Shown in pieces: positions 26,327 to 37,039 of a stretch of 64,000 nucleotides of DNA. The DNA is taken from assembly GCA_015075185.1 (NCBI GenBank), contig JABTUW010000002.1, forward strand, positions 1,116,001 through 1,180,000. Direction: 5' to 3'. Position numbers and translations under genes: made by a program. Origin of the DNA: Anaerolineales bacterium. Its GTDB lineage: Bacteria; Chloroflexota; Anaerolineae; 4572-78; J111. The notes under the pieces were generated by a model. It saw nothing but the letters and a program-made list of their open reading frames with translations, ran no database searches and had not been told where the DNA came from. Position 1 is the stretch's first letter; the number at the start of each line of letters is the position of its first letter.

Positions 26327-27279
26327 GTTGGCATTACTTCTTTTTGATACCAGGCCCACAGGCTGGCCAGCCCCTCGGCAACGGGCGTTTGCGGGTTGTA
26401 GTCCAACAAGCGGCGGGCTTTGTCAATGTTGGCAAAAGTGACTTTGGGTTCGCTGGCCGGAGCGGGGGGAGTAGAGAGAACCGCCTTCCGCCCCACCAAA
26501 TCCTCGACAATTTCCACAAAGTCGGCCATCAAAACCGGCTCACCCCGGCCCAGGTTGATGACTTCATAGCCCAGCGGTCGCTCCAAAGCAGCGATGATGC
26601 CGCTGACAATATCGTCCACATAAGTCCAATCCCGTTTCAGTTGGCCGGCGTCAAACAGCTTGATCTCCTCGCCTTTTACAATCCGCTCGGTCACCATGTA
26701 GGGCATCATATCCGGCCGTCCGCGGGGACCGTACACGCTGAAAAAGCGCAGGGCGGTAAAGTTAAGTTGGTGCAGATTGGTGTAGGTATAGCCCATCACC
26801 TCGGCGGCTTTTTTGCTGGCCGGGTAGGGAGCAAGGGGCAGGTTGCAAGGGTCAGTTTCGACAAACGGAAGCTGTAGGGTATTGCCATAGACTGAAGAAG
26901 TCGAGGCAAAAACAAAAATCTCTGTGCCATGTTGGCGGGCGGCTTCGAGCAGATCAACTGTGGCCGCAAAGTTGACCTGGGTATAGAGTTTAGCCCGGCC
27001 AATCGAGTAACGTACCCCACCATAGGCCCCCAGGTGAGCGACAGCACGGGGTTTATGGCGGGCAAAAATTTGCTCAACTGTCTCCGTATCACAAATGTCG
27101 TTTTCGTATAGGGATAGATTATGGTGATTCTTGAAAGGAGCAATATTGGCTCGTTTGCGGGCCGGGTCGTAATAATCGTTGAAATTGTCAATGGCAATAA
27201 CCTGTTCACCGCGTTGGAGCAAGGTTTCGGTTAAGTTGCTGCCAATGAACCCGGCTACGCCGGTGACAAGAATAGACAA
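26323..27279 (-). CDS. NAD-dependent epimerase, UDP-glucuronate 4-epimerase-like
   Basis: About 318 residues. Rossmann motif VTGVAGFIGSNL at the very N-terminus, then the NFNDYYDPARKR loop and the VRYSIGRAKLY segment, features shared with UDP-glucuronate/galacturonate 4-epimerases. Catalytic SSVYG and the Tyr/Lys in APYPASKKA are intact. I prefer the TTG at 27279, with AAAGGAA about eight bases upstream, because the GTG at 27297 would place that ribosome-binding site inside the coding region. It overlaps the flippase-like gene by four bases. Confidence 0.86.
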   Translation of the reverse strand: MSILVTGVAGFIGSNLTETLLQRGEQVIAIDNFNDYYDPARKRANIAPFKNHHNLSLYENDICDTETVEQIFARHKPRAVAHLGAYGGVRYSIGRAKLYTQVNFAATVDLLEAARQHGTEIFVFASTSSVYGNTLQLPFVETDPCNLPLAPYPASKKAAEVMGYTYTNLHQLNFTALRFFSVYGPRGRPDMMPYMVTERIVKGEEIKLFDAGQLKRDWTYVDDIVSGIIAALERPLGYEVINLGRGEPVLMADFVEIVEDLVGRKAVLSTPPAPASEPKVTFANIDKARRLLDYNPQTPVAEGLASLWAWYQKEVMPT

Positions 27280-27343
27280 GAGAGAAGTTCCTTTCACAAA
27301 AAGGTAAAGTAAGCAGGGTAGCAGTTTATCTTTTTGCTATCTG

Positions 27344-28192
27344 CTACCTTGCTGCCTGCCCCAGCACATAACGATGGTGCGCCCAAATTGTTTTGAGCTG
27401 CCAGGGCAGGGGAGCGTGATCGAGCCAGGCGTATTTCATGACTCGTTCCCGCAGTTCGGGCTGCTCGCCCAGGTAGTAGGCCATCGTGTTCCAGGTCCAG
27501 CCCTGGCCGGTGAATTGGGCATTCAGTTTTTTGCTTTTGATGCCCAGGCGTTTGAGCACTTCAGCAGCGGGCATCACCGTATCCGGCCAGGGAGGGACAT
27601 CCAGCACGCCCTCATCAATAAAATTGACCCCCGCCGACTTAAGGGTCTTTTTAATCCGGCCCATGTGCACCCACTTTTCGTCAACCGTGGGGAAGAAATC
27701 CCGGTCAATAACATACTTGCGCATCAGGTAGCCGACCTGCAAATTGTTGGGCATGGCCACAAACACCAGTTTGCGCGACACCCGCGCCAGTTCCCTCAAT
27801 AATGCTTCCGCGTTGGGCAGATACCACAGGCCGGCCCACTCCCAGGCCAGGTCGAAGCTGTTGTCTTCAAACGGCAGGCGGGCGAAATCTTCGTGATGAA
27901 TGAAGGTCGCCGGCAGCGCGAGGCGCTCCCAGATTTTTTTGACGCCCGCCAACCGCTCGGCATGGCTGTCTACCAGGGTGACGGTGCAGCCCCGCTCGGC
28001 CAGGCGAACCGAGTTGATACCGCTTACCCCGGCCATGCCGTACAGCGGCGCTTCCAGTACCGTCTGCAGGCCATGTTCATCCACCATTTTATCCAGGTAA
28101 TCGTTGAGCACAAACCGCTCATAAACGACGCCCAGGCCTTCGTTCCAATCGGTTAAATATTTTTTCCAGACGGGTTCAGTGGTTGCATTCAT
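27344..28192 (-). CDS. Class I SAM-dependent methyltransferase
   Basis: 282 residues. The SAM-binding motif I appears as LYGMAGVSGINSVRLAERG, followed by the acidic strand end VTLVDSHAERL, then a motif IV-like region DLAWEWAGLWYLP and VSRKLVFVAMPNN. No DNA or RNA target domain is visible, so a small molecule, lipid or sugar substrate is likely. It is the first gene of the minus-strand envelope block, upstream of the epimerase; a 64-base gap separates them. Confidence 0.78.
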   Translation of the reverse strand: MNATTEPVWKKYLTDWNEGLGVVYERFVLNDYLDKMVDEHGLQTVLEAPLYGMAGVSGINSVRLAERGCTVTLVDSHAERLAGVKKIWERLALPATFIHHEDFARLPFEDNSFDLAWEWAGLWYLPNAEALLRELARVSRKLVFVAMPNNLQVGYLMRKYVIDRDFFPTVDEKWVHMGRIKKTLKSAGVNFIDEGVLDVPPWPDTVMPAAEVLKRLGIKSKKLNAQFTGQGWTWNTMAYYLGEQPELRERVMKYAWLDHAPLPWQLKTIWAHHRYVLGQAAR

Positions 28193-28243
28193 GGAGTAGT
28201 CAAGCGGTTACTTTGCAACAATTGCCGGAATCGCGCAAATCTA

Positions 28244-28270
28244 AGAACCGCAGAGATGCAGAGTTCGCTG
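28244..28270. repeat. Dispersed intergenic repeat (ACCGCAGAG...GTTCGC..GAG)
   Basis: AACCGCAGAGATGCAGAG followed by TTCGCTGAG. A close relative occurs at 43328-43351 in the glcE-glcF gap. Confidence 0.6.
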
Positions 28271-28277
28271 AGCCGTC

Positions 28278-28299
28278 GCCTGCGAATTAATTCGCAGGC
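28278..28299. repeat. Perfect 22-bp palindrome
   Basis: GCCTGCGAATT followed by AATTCGCAGGC, with no mismatch and no loop, lies in the gap between the methyltransferase and hydrolase genes, directly after a dispersed repeat. It could be an operator, a hairpin or a repeat remnant. Confidence 0.75.
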
Positions 28300-28356
28300 T
28301 AAAAGCTCAAGTTGGCTCAAGCCGACTCAAGAGGTTTGAATGTTGGTTTGTTCTTA

Positions 28357-29229
28357 TCAAGTACGAGGGGCTGCGCCCATCTGGGCCAGTATGGCTCGTT
28401 TAAGTAGAGAGTCTGGGTTAACCAGATGATCGAGGATTGAAAAGTGGTTGGCCCCAGGCACAATAAGGGGACTGATCGGCAGTCCCTGCTGCGACCAGGC
28501 CGATTCTAGCTCCTGGCTCTGGGCCAGGTACTCTTCTGACTCCGCTCCGCCGACGGTCACAATCAAAGGGCTGCGGCAGGGTGGCGAGAGGAAAATGGGA
28601 CTGTTGCGGCGAGCCATCGTCTCGTCCATGCGCACGTCGTCGTTGACATAGCTTAGCTGAATGGGGATCAAATTGAACAGGCCGCTGATGGCGCAGCCAC
28701 CTTTGATCAGATCAGGAGGTAAATCAGCAGCCAGAGCGGGCCACTCCGTCGCCATCAGCATGGCCACCAGGTGGCCGCCGGCCGAGTGGCCGGAGATGTG
28801 GATTCTATGCGGGTTGCCGTTATACTGGGTAATGTTCCGGTAAAGCCAGATGATCACCCGTCGGCACGAGGCCACAATTTCATCCATCGTCGCCTGCGGG
28901 GCCAGCGGATAGTTGATTGCCACGTAAGTCATATCGTGGCTCATAAAACTCCCGGCGATAAAGTGAAACAGCCGCTTTTCCAACGAGCGCCAATACCCGC
29001 CGTGAATGAACACTTGCACCGGCGCGTCGGGCTGACTGGCCGGAAAGATGTCCAGGATTTCGCGGGAGTAAGAGCCGTAGGCCAGGTCGGCATGAAACTG
29101 GACTCGCTGGCGCAGCGACTCACTATCGCGTTCCCATTGCTGCATGATTTGGTCTGCATTAGCTACCCTGGCCCGGTTGTTGTACTGGCTGTCTAGGGCT
29201 TGCTGATCGTAACCTTTGTAAATATTCAT
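28357..29229 (-). CDS. Alpha/beta hydrolase (kynurenine formamidase/carboxylesterase-like)
   Basis: About 290 residues. The oxyanion motif is FIHGGYWRSL and the nucleophile elbow is ISGHSAGGHL. The late His in ANHFSILDHL completes the triad, and an acidic residue lies in GGAESEEYL. This pattern fits the HSL-like arylformamidase/esterase branch; the substrate is not determined. The ATG at 29229 overlaps the stop of the DinB gene (ATGA). A longer frame to 29358 would run through the DinB gene and is rejected. Confidence 0.85.
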   Translation of the reverse strand: MNIYKGYDQQALDSQYNNRARVANADQIMQQWERDSESLRQRVQFHADLAYGSYSREILDIFPASQPDAPVQVFIHGGYWRSLEKRLFHFIAGSFMSHDMTYVAINYPLAPQATMDEIVASCRRVIIWLYRNITQYNGNPHRIHISGHSAGGHLVAMLMATEWPALAADLPPDLIKGGCAISGLFNLIPIQLSYVNDDVRMDETMARRNSPIFLSPPCRSPLIVTVGGAESEEYLAQSQELESAWSQQGLPISPLIVPGANHFSILDHLVNPDSLLKRAILAQMGAAPRT

Positions 29230-29726
29230 AGTTTTCGCTCCCGCACAAAAGCAATTAAATCGAGATCGCCCGGCGAGTGACCGTACTCGCTCAGAGCGAC
29301 AGCAGCCTCGCTTCGAAACTGGGTGCCGTGGTTGACCACATGGGCCAGAATATGCCACAAAATAGTTTCTTGAGGTAATCCTTTGGTGGTTTTGTAGTGA
29401 ACTGGCCGGTTGATGGCCTCATCGCTAAGCTGGTTCAAGTAGACCCGCATCGCCCGTTCTTCCTCAGCCCACCGCCGCCGCAGCGACTCCAGGGTCGGGA
29501 ACTCTGCTTCGGCCAGCAGCGCCGAAGGATAGACGCCTTCCTGGCAGCGCAGCCGCCACACGATTTCCGCCGCCAGGATATGTACCAGCGCCCCGCGTAC
29601 ACTCCCGTGGCTCAGCCTGGCTGGAGCGGCAAACTGGCTCTCGCTGAGGTGGGCCGTTGCGTTCAGCACACGGACGTTGGCCCAGTAGTTGTAGTCGAAA
29701 AGGGTCAGGATGTCGCTTTTGTTCAT
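29226..29726 (-). CDS. DinB-family four-helix protein
   Basis: 166 residues. Begins with LFDYNYWANVRVL, the usual DinB first helix with its Trp-Ala-Asn. The three putative metal-binding histidines are in LVHILAAEIVW and WHILAHVVNHGTQ. DinB/YfiT proteins are metal-dependent thiol transferases or related enzymes of mostly unknown substrate. It follows a small membrane protein and overlaps the hydrolase gene, forming the tail of the uvrB operon. Confidence 0.88.
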   Translation of the reverse strand: MNKSDILTLFDYNYWANVRVLNATAHLSESQFAAPARLSHGSVRGALVHILAAEIVWRLRCQEGVYPSALLAEAEFPTLESLRRRWAEEERAMRVYLNQLSDEAINRPVHYKTTKGLPQETILWHILAHVVNHGTQFRSEAAVALSEYGHSPGDLDLIAFVRERKL

Positions 29727-29738
29727 CGTTTATCATCC

Positions 29739-29959
29739 CTAAAAAATCAACACCGCTCCCAGCACAATCAACAACAACCCCATCAACCCATCCCGAATTG
29801 CCGCCTTCCAGGCATCGCCGCGGACGGCGACCGGCTGCCACTTCGAGCGGATGCCCTGCCGCACCAGGACTTTGCCGCTGATGGCCGTTTGTACCGCCGT
29901 CAATACCATCCGCAGACCAAACAGGAGGACCAGTGCGGCCACAAAAACTTTAAAGATCG

Positions 29960-29963
<4 letters not shown>
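29739..29963 (-). CDS. Small membrane protein of unknown function
   Basis: 74 residues with two hydrophobic segments (residues 5-25 and 57-74) separated by a basic loop. The ATG at 29963 overlaps the uvrB stop by four bases, which supports it as a real coupled gene rather than a chance frame. I do not recognise a family; it resembles many small two-helix inner-membrane proteins. Confidence 0.65.
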
Positions 29964-32005
<2,042 letters not shown>

Positions 32006-32019
32006 AGTTTTCCTCCGGG

Positions 32020-32088
32020 GTAGGGAGTAGTCAGAGTTCAGTAGTCAGATATATTTTCTGACTACTGACTACTGGCTACTCCCCTACT
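32020..32088. repeat. Long imperfect hairpin of period-7 repeats in the uvrB leader
   Basis: The left arm (32020-32050: GTAGGGAGTAGTCAG, then TTCAGTAGTCAG) pairs with the right arm (32058-32088: CTGACTACTGACTACTGG, then CTACTCCCCTAC) around a short AT loop. It lies inside the predicted uvrB leader transcript. Confidence 0.75.
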
Positions 32089-32116
32089 GATTTAGAACAA
32101 AAGTTTCAGACAGGAA

Positions 32117-32145
32117 AGTATACCTGAGTGCAGGCTGAATGGCAA
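32117..32145 (-). promoter_or_regulatory. Sigma70-type promoter of uvrB
   Basis: On the minus strand, TTGCCA (32145-32140) and TATACT (32122-32117) are separated by 17 bases. The start would be near 32110, giving a leader of about 105 bases that contains the repeat hairpin. Confidence 0.6.
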
Positions 32146-32180
32146 AGTTGTCTTTCAAGGTAGGAGGAATTACCCGAAAA

Positions 32181-33968
32181 TCAAGGACCGCTCACCACTA
32201 CTGACAGACTGCCCAGGGGCGTGGCTGTCGCCGGATTATGGTTGGGAGAAATAGAGGCAATGACTTCGTAAGTTCCGGCTGCGGCAGGAGTTGTCCAGCG
32301 GAAGGTAGGGTTGGTCAGATCAACAATTTCCTCGGCGATCAGGCCGCCCTCCTGGTTCTTGACATGCCAGATGAGGGCATGCTGGCCTACAACCGGAGAA
32401 AGGGCCAGATCGAGGAAGCGGCGCACCACCTCCCGAATTTGCGGGTCTTCATTGGGGTCAAAGAGGTTTTGGACAGACACACCGCGCAGGTTGTATTGGG
32501 CCACAAATTGGAGTTTGCGGGCCACACTGGCCGCATTTTCCAGGTAGATGACCCGCTGTCCATTCGCGTCGGTTGGGAAGGCCAGGCGATAGAGGCCGCT
32601 GTCCACGTCAAACTGCACCTCTGCCCCGGTCGGTAACCCGCTCAGGGTAAATTCAAGCGGCTGATCTGGCTCAACCGTCGTCGCCCCACTGCCGACGGCC
32701 ACTGTACCCAGCGCGGCCAGGCTCTCTTGATAGCCCAGTTCGCGGCTCTGCCCGTTGGTCTGTTCGACACTGCGGCTGGACAGGAGCAGTTGCAGCTTGT
32801 ACCTGCTCACCTGTCCCACCGCCCAATCGAGCAGGGCCGCCATTTGCCCCTGGGGAGCGTAGGCTTTCGGGTCGGGCAAGGTCGGCACTTTAACCACATC
32901 GGCCACCTGGCCAATAGCTTGCCAATCATAGGCGCCGCTGTCCCAGGCGTCGCCCGAAAGCTGCTGAGGCAGCTCGACCCGCACGACCAGCCGCCGCTCC
33001 GGGGGCAGAGCCGCGCGCAGTTCTTCCAGAAAAGAGGTGTACTCCGGGCGCAGGTCCGGGCTGATGCCGCGGTAATCAAGCTCGATGCCGTGGTAGCCAT
33101 TCTCCCGGACCAGGTTGACAATGGTGGTGATATGGCGCTGGCGGGCCTCGTCGTCAATCAACAAGTTATCAATCAGGTCAGAACGGATCGAGCTATCGTC
33201 AGCCCAGTTGCGCAGGGTAGGGATAATGGTGAAACTACCGTTGAGTAAGTCGTTTGGCAGGGGCGACGGCGTACCGGCAATCAGGCCCTCGGCTTCCAGG
33301 TAAAGCCCCTGCGGATTTATCTCAAGCGGGGACCCCCTGAAATTCTCCGGCAAAATTTGGTCCGGCAGAAATGTTGCCGCCACATTTGGATTGAGAGCGT
33401 GCGTCTGCATCACGACGACCGAGTCGGGCAGGAAGTCTAGATTTGACTCGATGACCCCCTCGGCGGCGATGACGCGGCCGGGCAGCCAGGCCCAGGCTTC
33501 GCCGTTCCAGGTGTACAGGTCAAGGGTGCGGTACGGTTCAGCCTCGTTGGGGATGGGCACGGAGAGGGTGACACGCTTGGGGATTGGGCCGCGCCGCTGA
33601 ATTTGGTAAAAGGGGCTTTTCATCACCAGGTGACCGGGGATGCTGCTCGCGGCAGCCAGGAGGTTATCATCTACTGCTCCCTCCAGAAAAAGATTGCGCG
33701 GGACGCCGCTCAATTTGACCCGGAAGGGGCGTTCGACATCCTCAGGCAGAAAGGTCAACTGCATCCCGTCAGCATCGCGCAGGGTGTTGCCTTCCAGACT
33801 GACCTGGGTATAAGAAGGGTCAAGCCGGGACAGCAAAGAGATGGGCGGCAGCAACAGCACTGCCACCAGCAGGGCCACCAGCAGGGCCAGCAGCAGCAGC
33901 CCGCCCAGGATGACCCAGGGCCAGACTCCGCTCTGAAAATATTCGATTTTGTTTTGATATGGGTTCAT
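32181..33968 (-). CDS. Membrane-anchored GH18-like protein with altered catalytic motif
   Basis: About 595 residues. One N-terminal membrane anchor (VILGGLLLLALLVALLV) is followed by an extracellular beta-rich region of about 220 residues and then a GH18-type barrel (about 220-500). The glycosidase signature is GIELDYRG: Glu296, Asp298 and Arg300 occupy the DxDxE positions, so the catalytic Glu is replaced by Arg. The C-terminus has an Ig-like or Big-type domain (HALIWHVKNQEGG onwards). It probably binds peptidoglycan or chitin-like glycan without hydrolysing it. Alternative starts at 33980, 33983 and 34019 only extend the cytosolic tip. Confidence 0.7.
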   Translation of the reverse strand: MNPYQNKIEYFQSGVWPWVILGGLLLLALLVALLVAVLLLPPISLLSRLDPSYTQVSLEGNTLRDADGMQLTFLPEDVERPFRVKLSGVPRNLFLEGAVDDNLLAAASSIPGHLVMKSPFYQIQRRGPIPKRVTLSVPIPNEAEPYRTLDLYTWNGEAWAWLPGRVIAAEGVIESNLDFLPDSVVVMQTHALNPNVAATFLPDQILPENFRGSPLEINPQGLYLEAEGLIAGTPSPLPNDLLNGSFTIIPTLRNWADDSSIRSDLIDNLLIDDEARQRHITTIVNLVRENGYHGIELDYRGISPDLRPEYTSFLEELRAALPPERRLVVRVELPQQLSGDAWDSGAYDWQAIGQVADVVKVPTLPDPKAYAPQGQMAALLDWAVGQVSRYKLQLLLSSRSVEQTNGQSRELGYQESLAALGTVAVGSGATTVEPDQPLEFTLSGLPTGAEVQFDVDSGLYRLAFPTDANGQRVIYLENAASVARKLQFVAQYNLRGVSVQNLFDPNEDPQIREVVRRFLDLALSPVVGQHALIWHVKNQEGGLIAEEIVDLTNPTFRWTTPAAAGTYEVIASISPNHNPATATPLGSLSVVVSGP

Positions 33969-34039
33969 TCTATATGGCATCATAAACCTGATTTTACTAA
34001 TGATGGGCAGGCCGGGCAAAAATCGGTATTGGAGTCACG

Positions 34040-34068
34040 TTGACCCCTGGCCGGGATAGGCATATAAT
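34040..34068 (+). promoter_or_regulatory. Sigma70-type promoter of the cNMP-patatin gene
   Basis: TTGACC (34040-34045), a 17-base spacer and TATAAT (34063-34068) lie 33 bases before the GTG start. Confidence 0.75.
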
Positions 34069-34100
34069 AGAGGGAGATAGCGAGTCTTGGGAGAAGACCC

Positions 34101-35741
34101 GTGCTACCCAAAGATTTCCTCAGAGGCATCCCTCTTTTCAATAATCTCAATGACGACGACCTGCGTTTGATTGCCGGCTGCCTGCACCCGGAAAGTTACC
34201 CCAAGGGAACGGTCATCTTTCGGGAGGGCGATTTCGGCGATACCATGTATGTGGTCGAGTCGGGCCAGGTTGTCGTCTTTCGGGAGGCAACCGGGGAAAA
34301 GGTGGCCACACTGGGGCCGGGCACGTTTGTCGGGGAGATTTCGCTGCTGTTAGGTCAGCCGCGCACGGCCAGCCTGGAAGTTGCCCTCGACGCCCAATTG
34401 TGGGCTTTGAACAAACAGGATTTTGAAGCCCTCGTCAGCACCCGCCCGGCGATTGCCCTGGAAATGACGCGCGAGTTGAGCAAGCGCCTGGTCAGCACCA
34501 CCCGGCGGAGACGCCACCACCTGCCCCGGCGGATCACGGCGCTGCTGGGCAGCCAGAAAGCCTTAGCCCTGGCCCGGGCGCTTCAAACTCAACTCAAATC
34601 GCCGGTAGGTTTACTGCCTCTGCCCAATGCCACCATGCTGGAAGCCAGGGATGTTACCCTCAGTGGCGGCTTAATGTTCCTCGGTCACGGCGACCTGACC
34701 GTCGAGTCGCTGGCCGAAAGCCTGAGCTATCAGGTGGAAGTTTTCAAGCATATCCTCTTAATCCTGCCGGACGAGCCGGACTCGTTGGCCCAAAAAGCGG
34801 TGGACCTGGCCGATACGGTCGTCAGCATCGGCCCGCCGCCGGCCTGGATTTCGACCTGCAAGGACAAGAAGGACGTTTGGCAGGTCGGCGACGCGGCGGA
34901 GGATCCGTCTCGAATAGCCCGGCGGCTGACGGGCCGGACCGTCGGGCTGGCCCTGTCGAGCGGTGGCTCGCGCGGCCTGGCGCATATTGGGGTCATCAAG
35001 GTTCTGCTGGAAGAAAAGATTCCCGTGGATCTGGTGGCCGGCACCAGCGCCGGAGCCTGGTTTAGCGCCTTCTATGCCCTGGGCTGGGATTGGCCGCGCT
35101 TTGCCCGCTTTACCGAGGAAATCAAAAGCTTCAACCGCTTCCCCAATTGGGATTTCAACATTCCGCCCCGCACGGCCATTTTGAAAGGCCGTCTCGCCCG
35201 CGACAGAATCATTAGCCGCAGCGTCGAGGGGCGGACCTTTGCCGAGGTCAAAACGCCGCTGTACATCGTCGCCGCCGATATTTTTACCGGCGAAGAGGTT
35301 GTTTTTGACTCCGGCCCCCTGGCCGACGCCATTCGCGCCAGCCTCAGCCTGCCGGTACTGGTGGACCCGTGGCAGGTTCAGGGCCGCTTTCTGGTGGATG
35401 GCGGGATTGTCAACCCGCTGCCGGCCAGCGTGCTGCGGGAACGCGGCGCGGATATTGTCATCGCTTCCAGCGTGGTCCAGCCCATGCGCGACTCCTTCAG
35501 CGGGCGCAAGGACCGCCGCCCCAGCATCCTCCAGGTGGTGTTCAACATGTTCAGCGCCATGGAAGCCGAGGTCATTGACAAGCAGTTGCCCCTGATTGAC
35601 GTGCTCATCCAGCACAAAGTCGCGGCCAAGCACAGCCTCGATTTTGAGCATGTTCACGATTTGGTGTGCCTGGGCGAGGAGTCGGCCCGGCGGATGCTGC
35701 CGGAGATCAAAGCGGCGATTGAGTCGCCGCCGGAGGGGTAG
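34101..35741 (+). CDS. Cyclic-nucleotide-binding domain fused to patatin-like phospholipase
   Basis: 546 residues. Residues about 1-140 are a cNMP-binding domain (GTVIFREGDFGDTMYVVESG, FVGEISLLLGQPRTASL), ending in a basic linker. Residues about 285-500 are a patatin lipase with the oxyanion GGSRG in ALSSGGSRGLAHIG, nucleophile Ser in GTSAGA and Asp in VDGGIVNPLP. The layout resembles NTE-type (neuropathy target esterase) enzymes without membrane helices. Cyclic nucleotide or another ligand probably switches phospholipase activity. GTG start, with GGGAG eight bases upstream. Confidence 0.93.
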   Translation: MLPKDFLRGIPLFNNLNDDDLRLIAGCLHPESYPKGTVIFREGDFGDTMYVVESGQVVVFREATGEKVATLGPGTFVGEISLLLGQPRTASLEVALDAQLWALNKQDFEALVSTRPAIALEMTRELSKRLVSTTRRRRHHLPRRITALLGSQKALALARALQTQLKSPVGLLPLPNATMLEARDVTLSGGLMFLGHGDLTVESLAESLSYQVEVFKHILLILPDEPDSLAQKAVDLADTVVSIGPPPAWISTCKDKKDVWQVGDAAEDPSRIARRLTGRTVGLALSSGGSRGLAHIGVIKVLLEEKIPVDLVAGTSAGAWFSAFYALGWDWPRFARFTEEIKSFNRFPNWDFNIPPRTAILKGRLARDRIISRSVEGRTFAEVKTPLYIVAADIFTGEEVVFDSGPLADAIRASLSLPVLVDPWQVQGRFLVDGGIVNPLPASVLRERGADIVIASSVVQPMRDSFSGRKDRRPSILQVVFNMFSAMEAEVIDKQLPLIDVLIQHKVAAKHSLDFEHVHDLVCLGEESARRMLPEIKAAIESPPEG

Positions 35742-35763
35742 TCATTCCAGGTGGAAGCGGTGG

Positions 35764-36975
35764 TTAGGCTGCGATCTCACTTTCCAAAAGTTTATATGGG
35801 TTAGAGGCTTTGCTAATTATTTCTTCTAGAAGCCAATTCAAACTCATAAACTCACATGCGATTCTCCCAAACATATGTCGCGATATTTTCATAAAATTTG
35901 CTTTATCTTCCCCTTCAGCCCCCATGAAGGTTAAATCCATTGCAAACGGTTCATCTGACTCAAAGCTGACAGCCAACCCCTTTGAAGCAAGCTTGCTTAC
36001 GATTACAGCCGTATCTATCAGAACAAATATAGAAAGCTCTCCTGCATAAAACTCAAGAAAAGCATCAGGGTCTTCGATAGATAAGGAAAATGGATAATAA
36101 GCAGTATTGCTGTACTTTGCTTCATTTACATAAAAGATAAACAATTCACCAACGCACTTACTAATGATTGCGTCTACATCTGTTATATCAAAATCTTTTG
36201 CAACGTAATAATATACGCCGTTCTCAACTTCGAGCCAATTCTTACCTTTGGCTAAAGCTACCCGTATAATTTCATTTAGTTTTTCCCTATGATGAGTATC
36301 CGTTGAATGGGCATCAATTCGCATCATATCGAAGTTATCCTTATAAAGCCCTTCAGCTCGATCTGTATTCCAGTAATTAACTATCTTTTCGATACCGTTC
36401 AACTGTCTTTCGGTACGATCATTGCGGACTTTTCCTGATTTCATCTCAAAAATTAGAGGATAACCTTCTTTAGGGACAGTAATATCCCCATAACGAAGAC
36501 AGTTAGTAATATCGTTGAGAATGGCAATATGCCCTAACTGGAGAGCTTTACGGAAGGCTCCTCTTTCGAGCCTTGCGCCCTCTTTTCCTAATAAATTACC
36601 AGTCGACTCTTTGAAAGTCAGTGGCTTAATATCCCACTTATCCAGATAGGTAAAAGCAAGGGCATCGCCTATAGTTTTGAAGGTGTACTTTAGATTTTGA
36701 TACTCATCTATCAAGTATTGGCTATGCTCTATCCTGGATTTAATGATATTTGCCTCATCCTTTGTTAAGGGAACTGAGCGCTTTGTTTTTAGAGATATTT
36801 TTTGCTCCTTAATCCTAGCTTTGAGCACCTGAATTCTCTTTTCAAGATAGGTGATTTTACGAATCAGTGTTTCTTGAATATCAAGACAAAGCTGATGGCT
36901 CTCCAATGGAGAAGTGCGTAGGAGTCGGAGTTTTTCCAATAGCCTCAGAAGAGTTTGTCTATAGTATATAAGCAT
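35764..36975 (-). CDS. Unknown protein with a putative PD-(D/E)xK nuclease core, AT-rich
   Basis: 403 residues, clearly more AT-rich than its neighbours, suggesting recent transfer. Residues about 1-90 are basic and helical, with possible coiled coil (KITYLEKRIQVLKARIKEQK). The middle carries a nuclease-like pattern: Asp164 in YGDITV, then Glu177 and Lys179 in IFEMKSGK, spaced as in the PD-(D/E)xK fold. The C-terminal half is mixed alpha/beta and unrecognised. A DNA-targeting defence or restriction role is plausible but unproven. Its minus-strand neighbour, 64 bases upstream, is also AT-rich. Confidence 0.55.
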   Translation of the reverse strand: MLIYYRQTLLRLLEKLRLLRTSPLESHQLCLDIQETLIRKITYLEKRIQVLKARIKEQKISLKTKRSVPLTKDEANIIKSRIEHSQYLIDEYQNLKYTFKTIGDALAFTYLDKWDIKPLTFKESTGNLLGKEGARLERGAFRKALQLGHIAILNDITNCLRYGDITVPKEGYPLIFEMKSGKVRNDRTERQLNGIEKIVNYWNTDRAEGLYKDNFDMMRIDAHSTDTHHREKLNEIIRVALAKGKNWLEVENGVYYYVAKDFDITDVDAIISKCVGELFIFYVNEAKYSNTAYYPFSLSIEDPDAFLEFYAGELSIFVLIDTAVIVSKLASKGLAVSFESDEPFAMDLTFMGAEGEDKANFMKISRHMFGRIACEFMSLNWLLEEIISKASNPYKLLESEIAA

Positions 36976-37039
36976 TGCTATGGCGGTAAGTCATGGGCGT
37001 TAGCTTGACGCTCAGGTTTGGCTGCTGCCCCCTCTTTTA

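Noticed and set aside
28357..29358. Longer start of the alpha/beta hydrolase at 29358
   Set aside because: It would run 130 bases into the DinB gene; the ATG at 29229 overlaps that stop by four bases, as in the rest of the operon.
34758..35657. Open frame antisense to the patatin gene
   Set aside because: Shadow of the patatin coding region, with no initiation signal or homology that I recognise.
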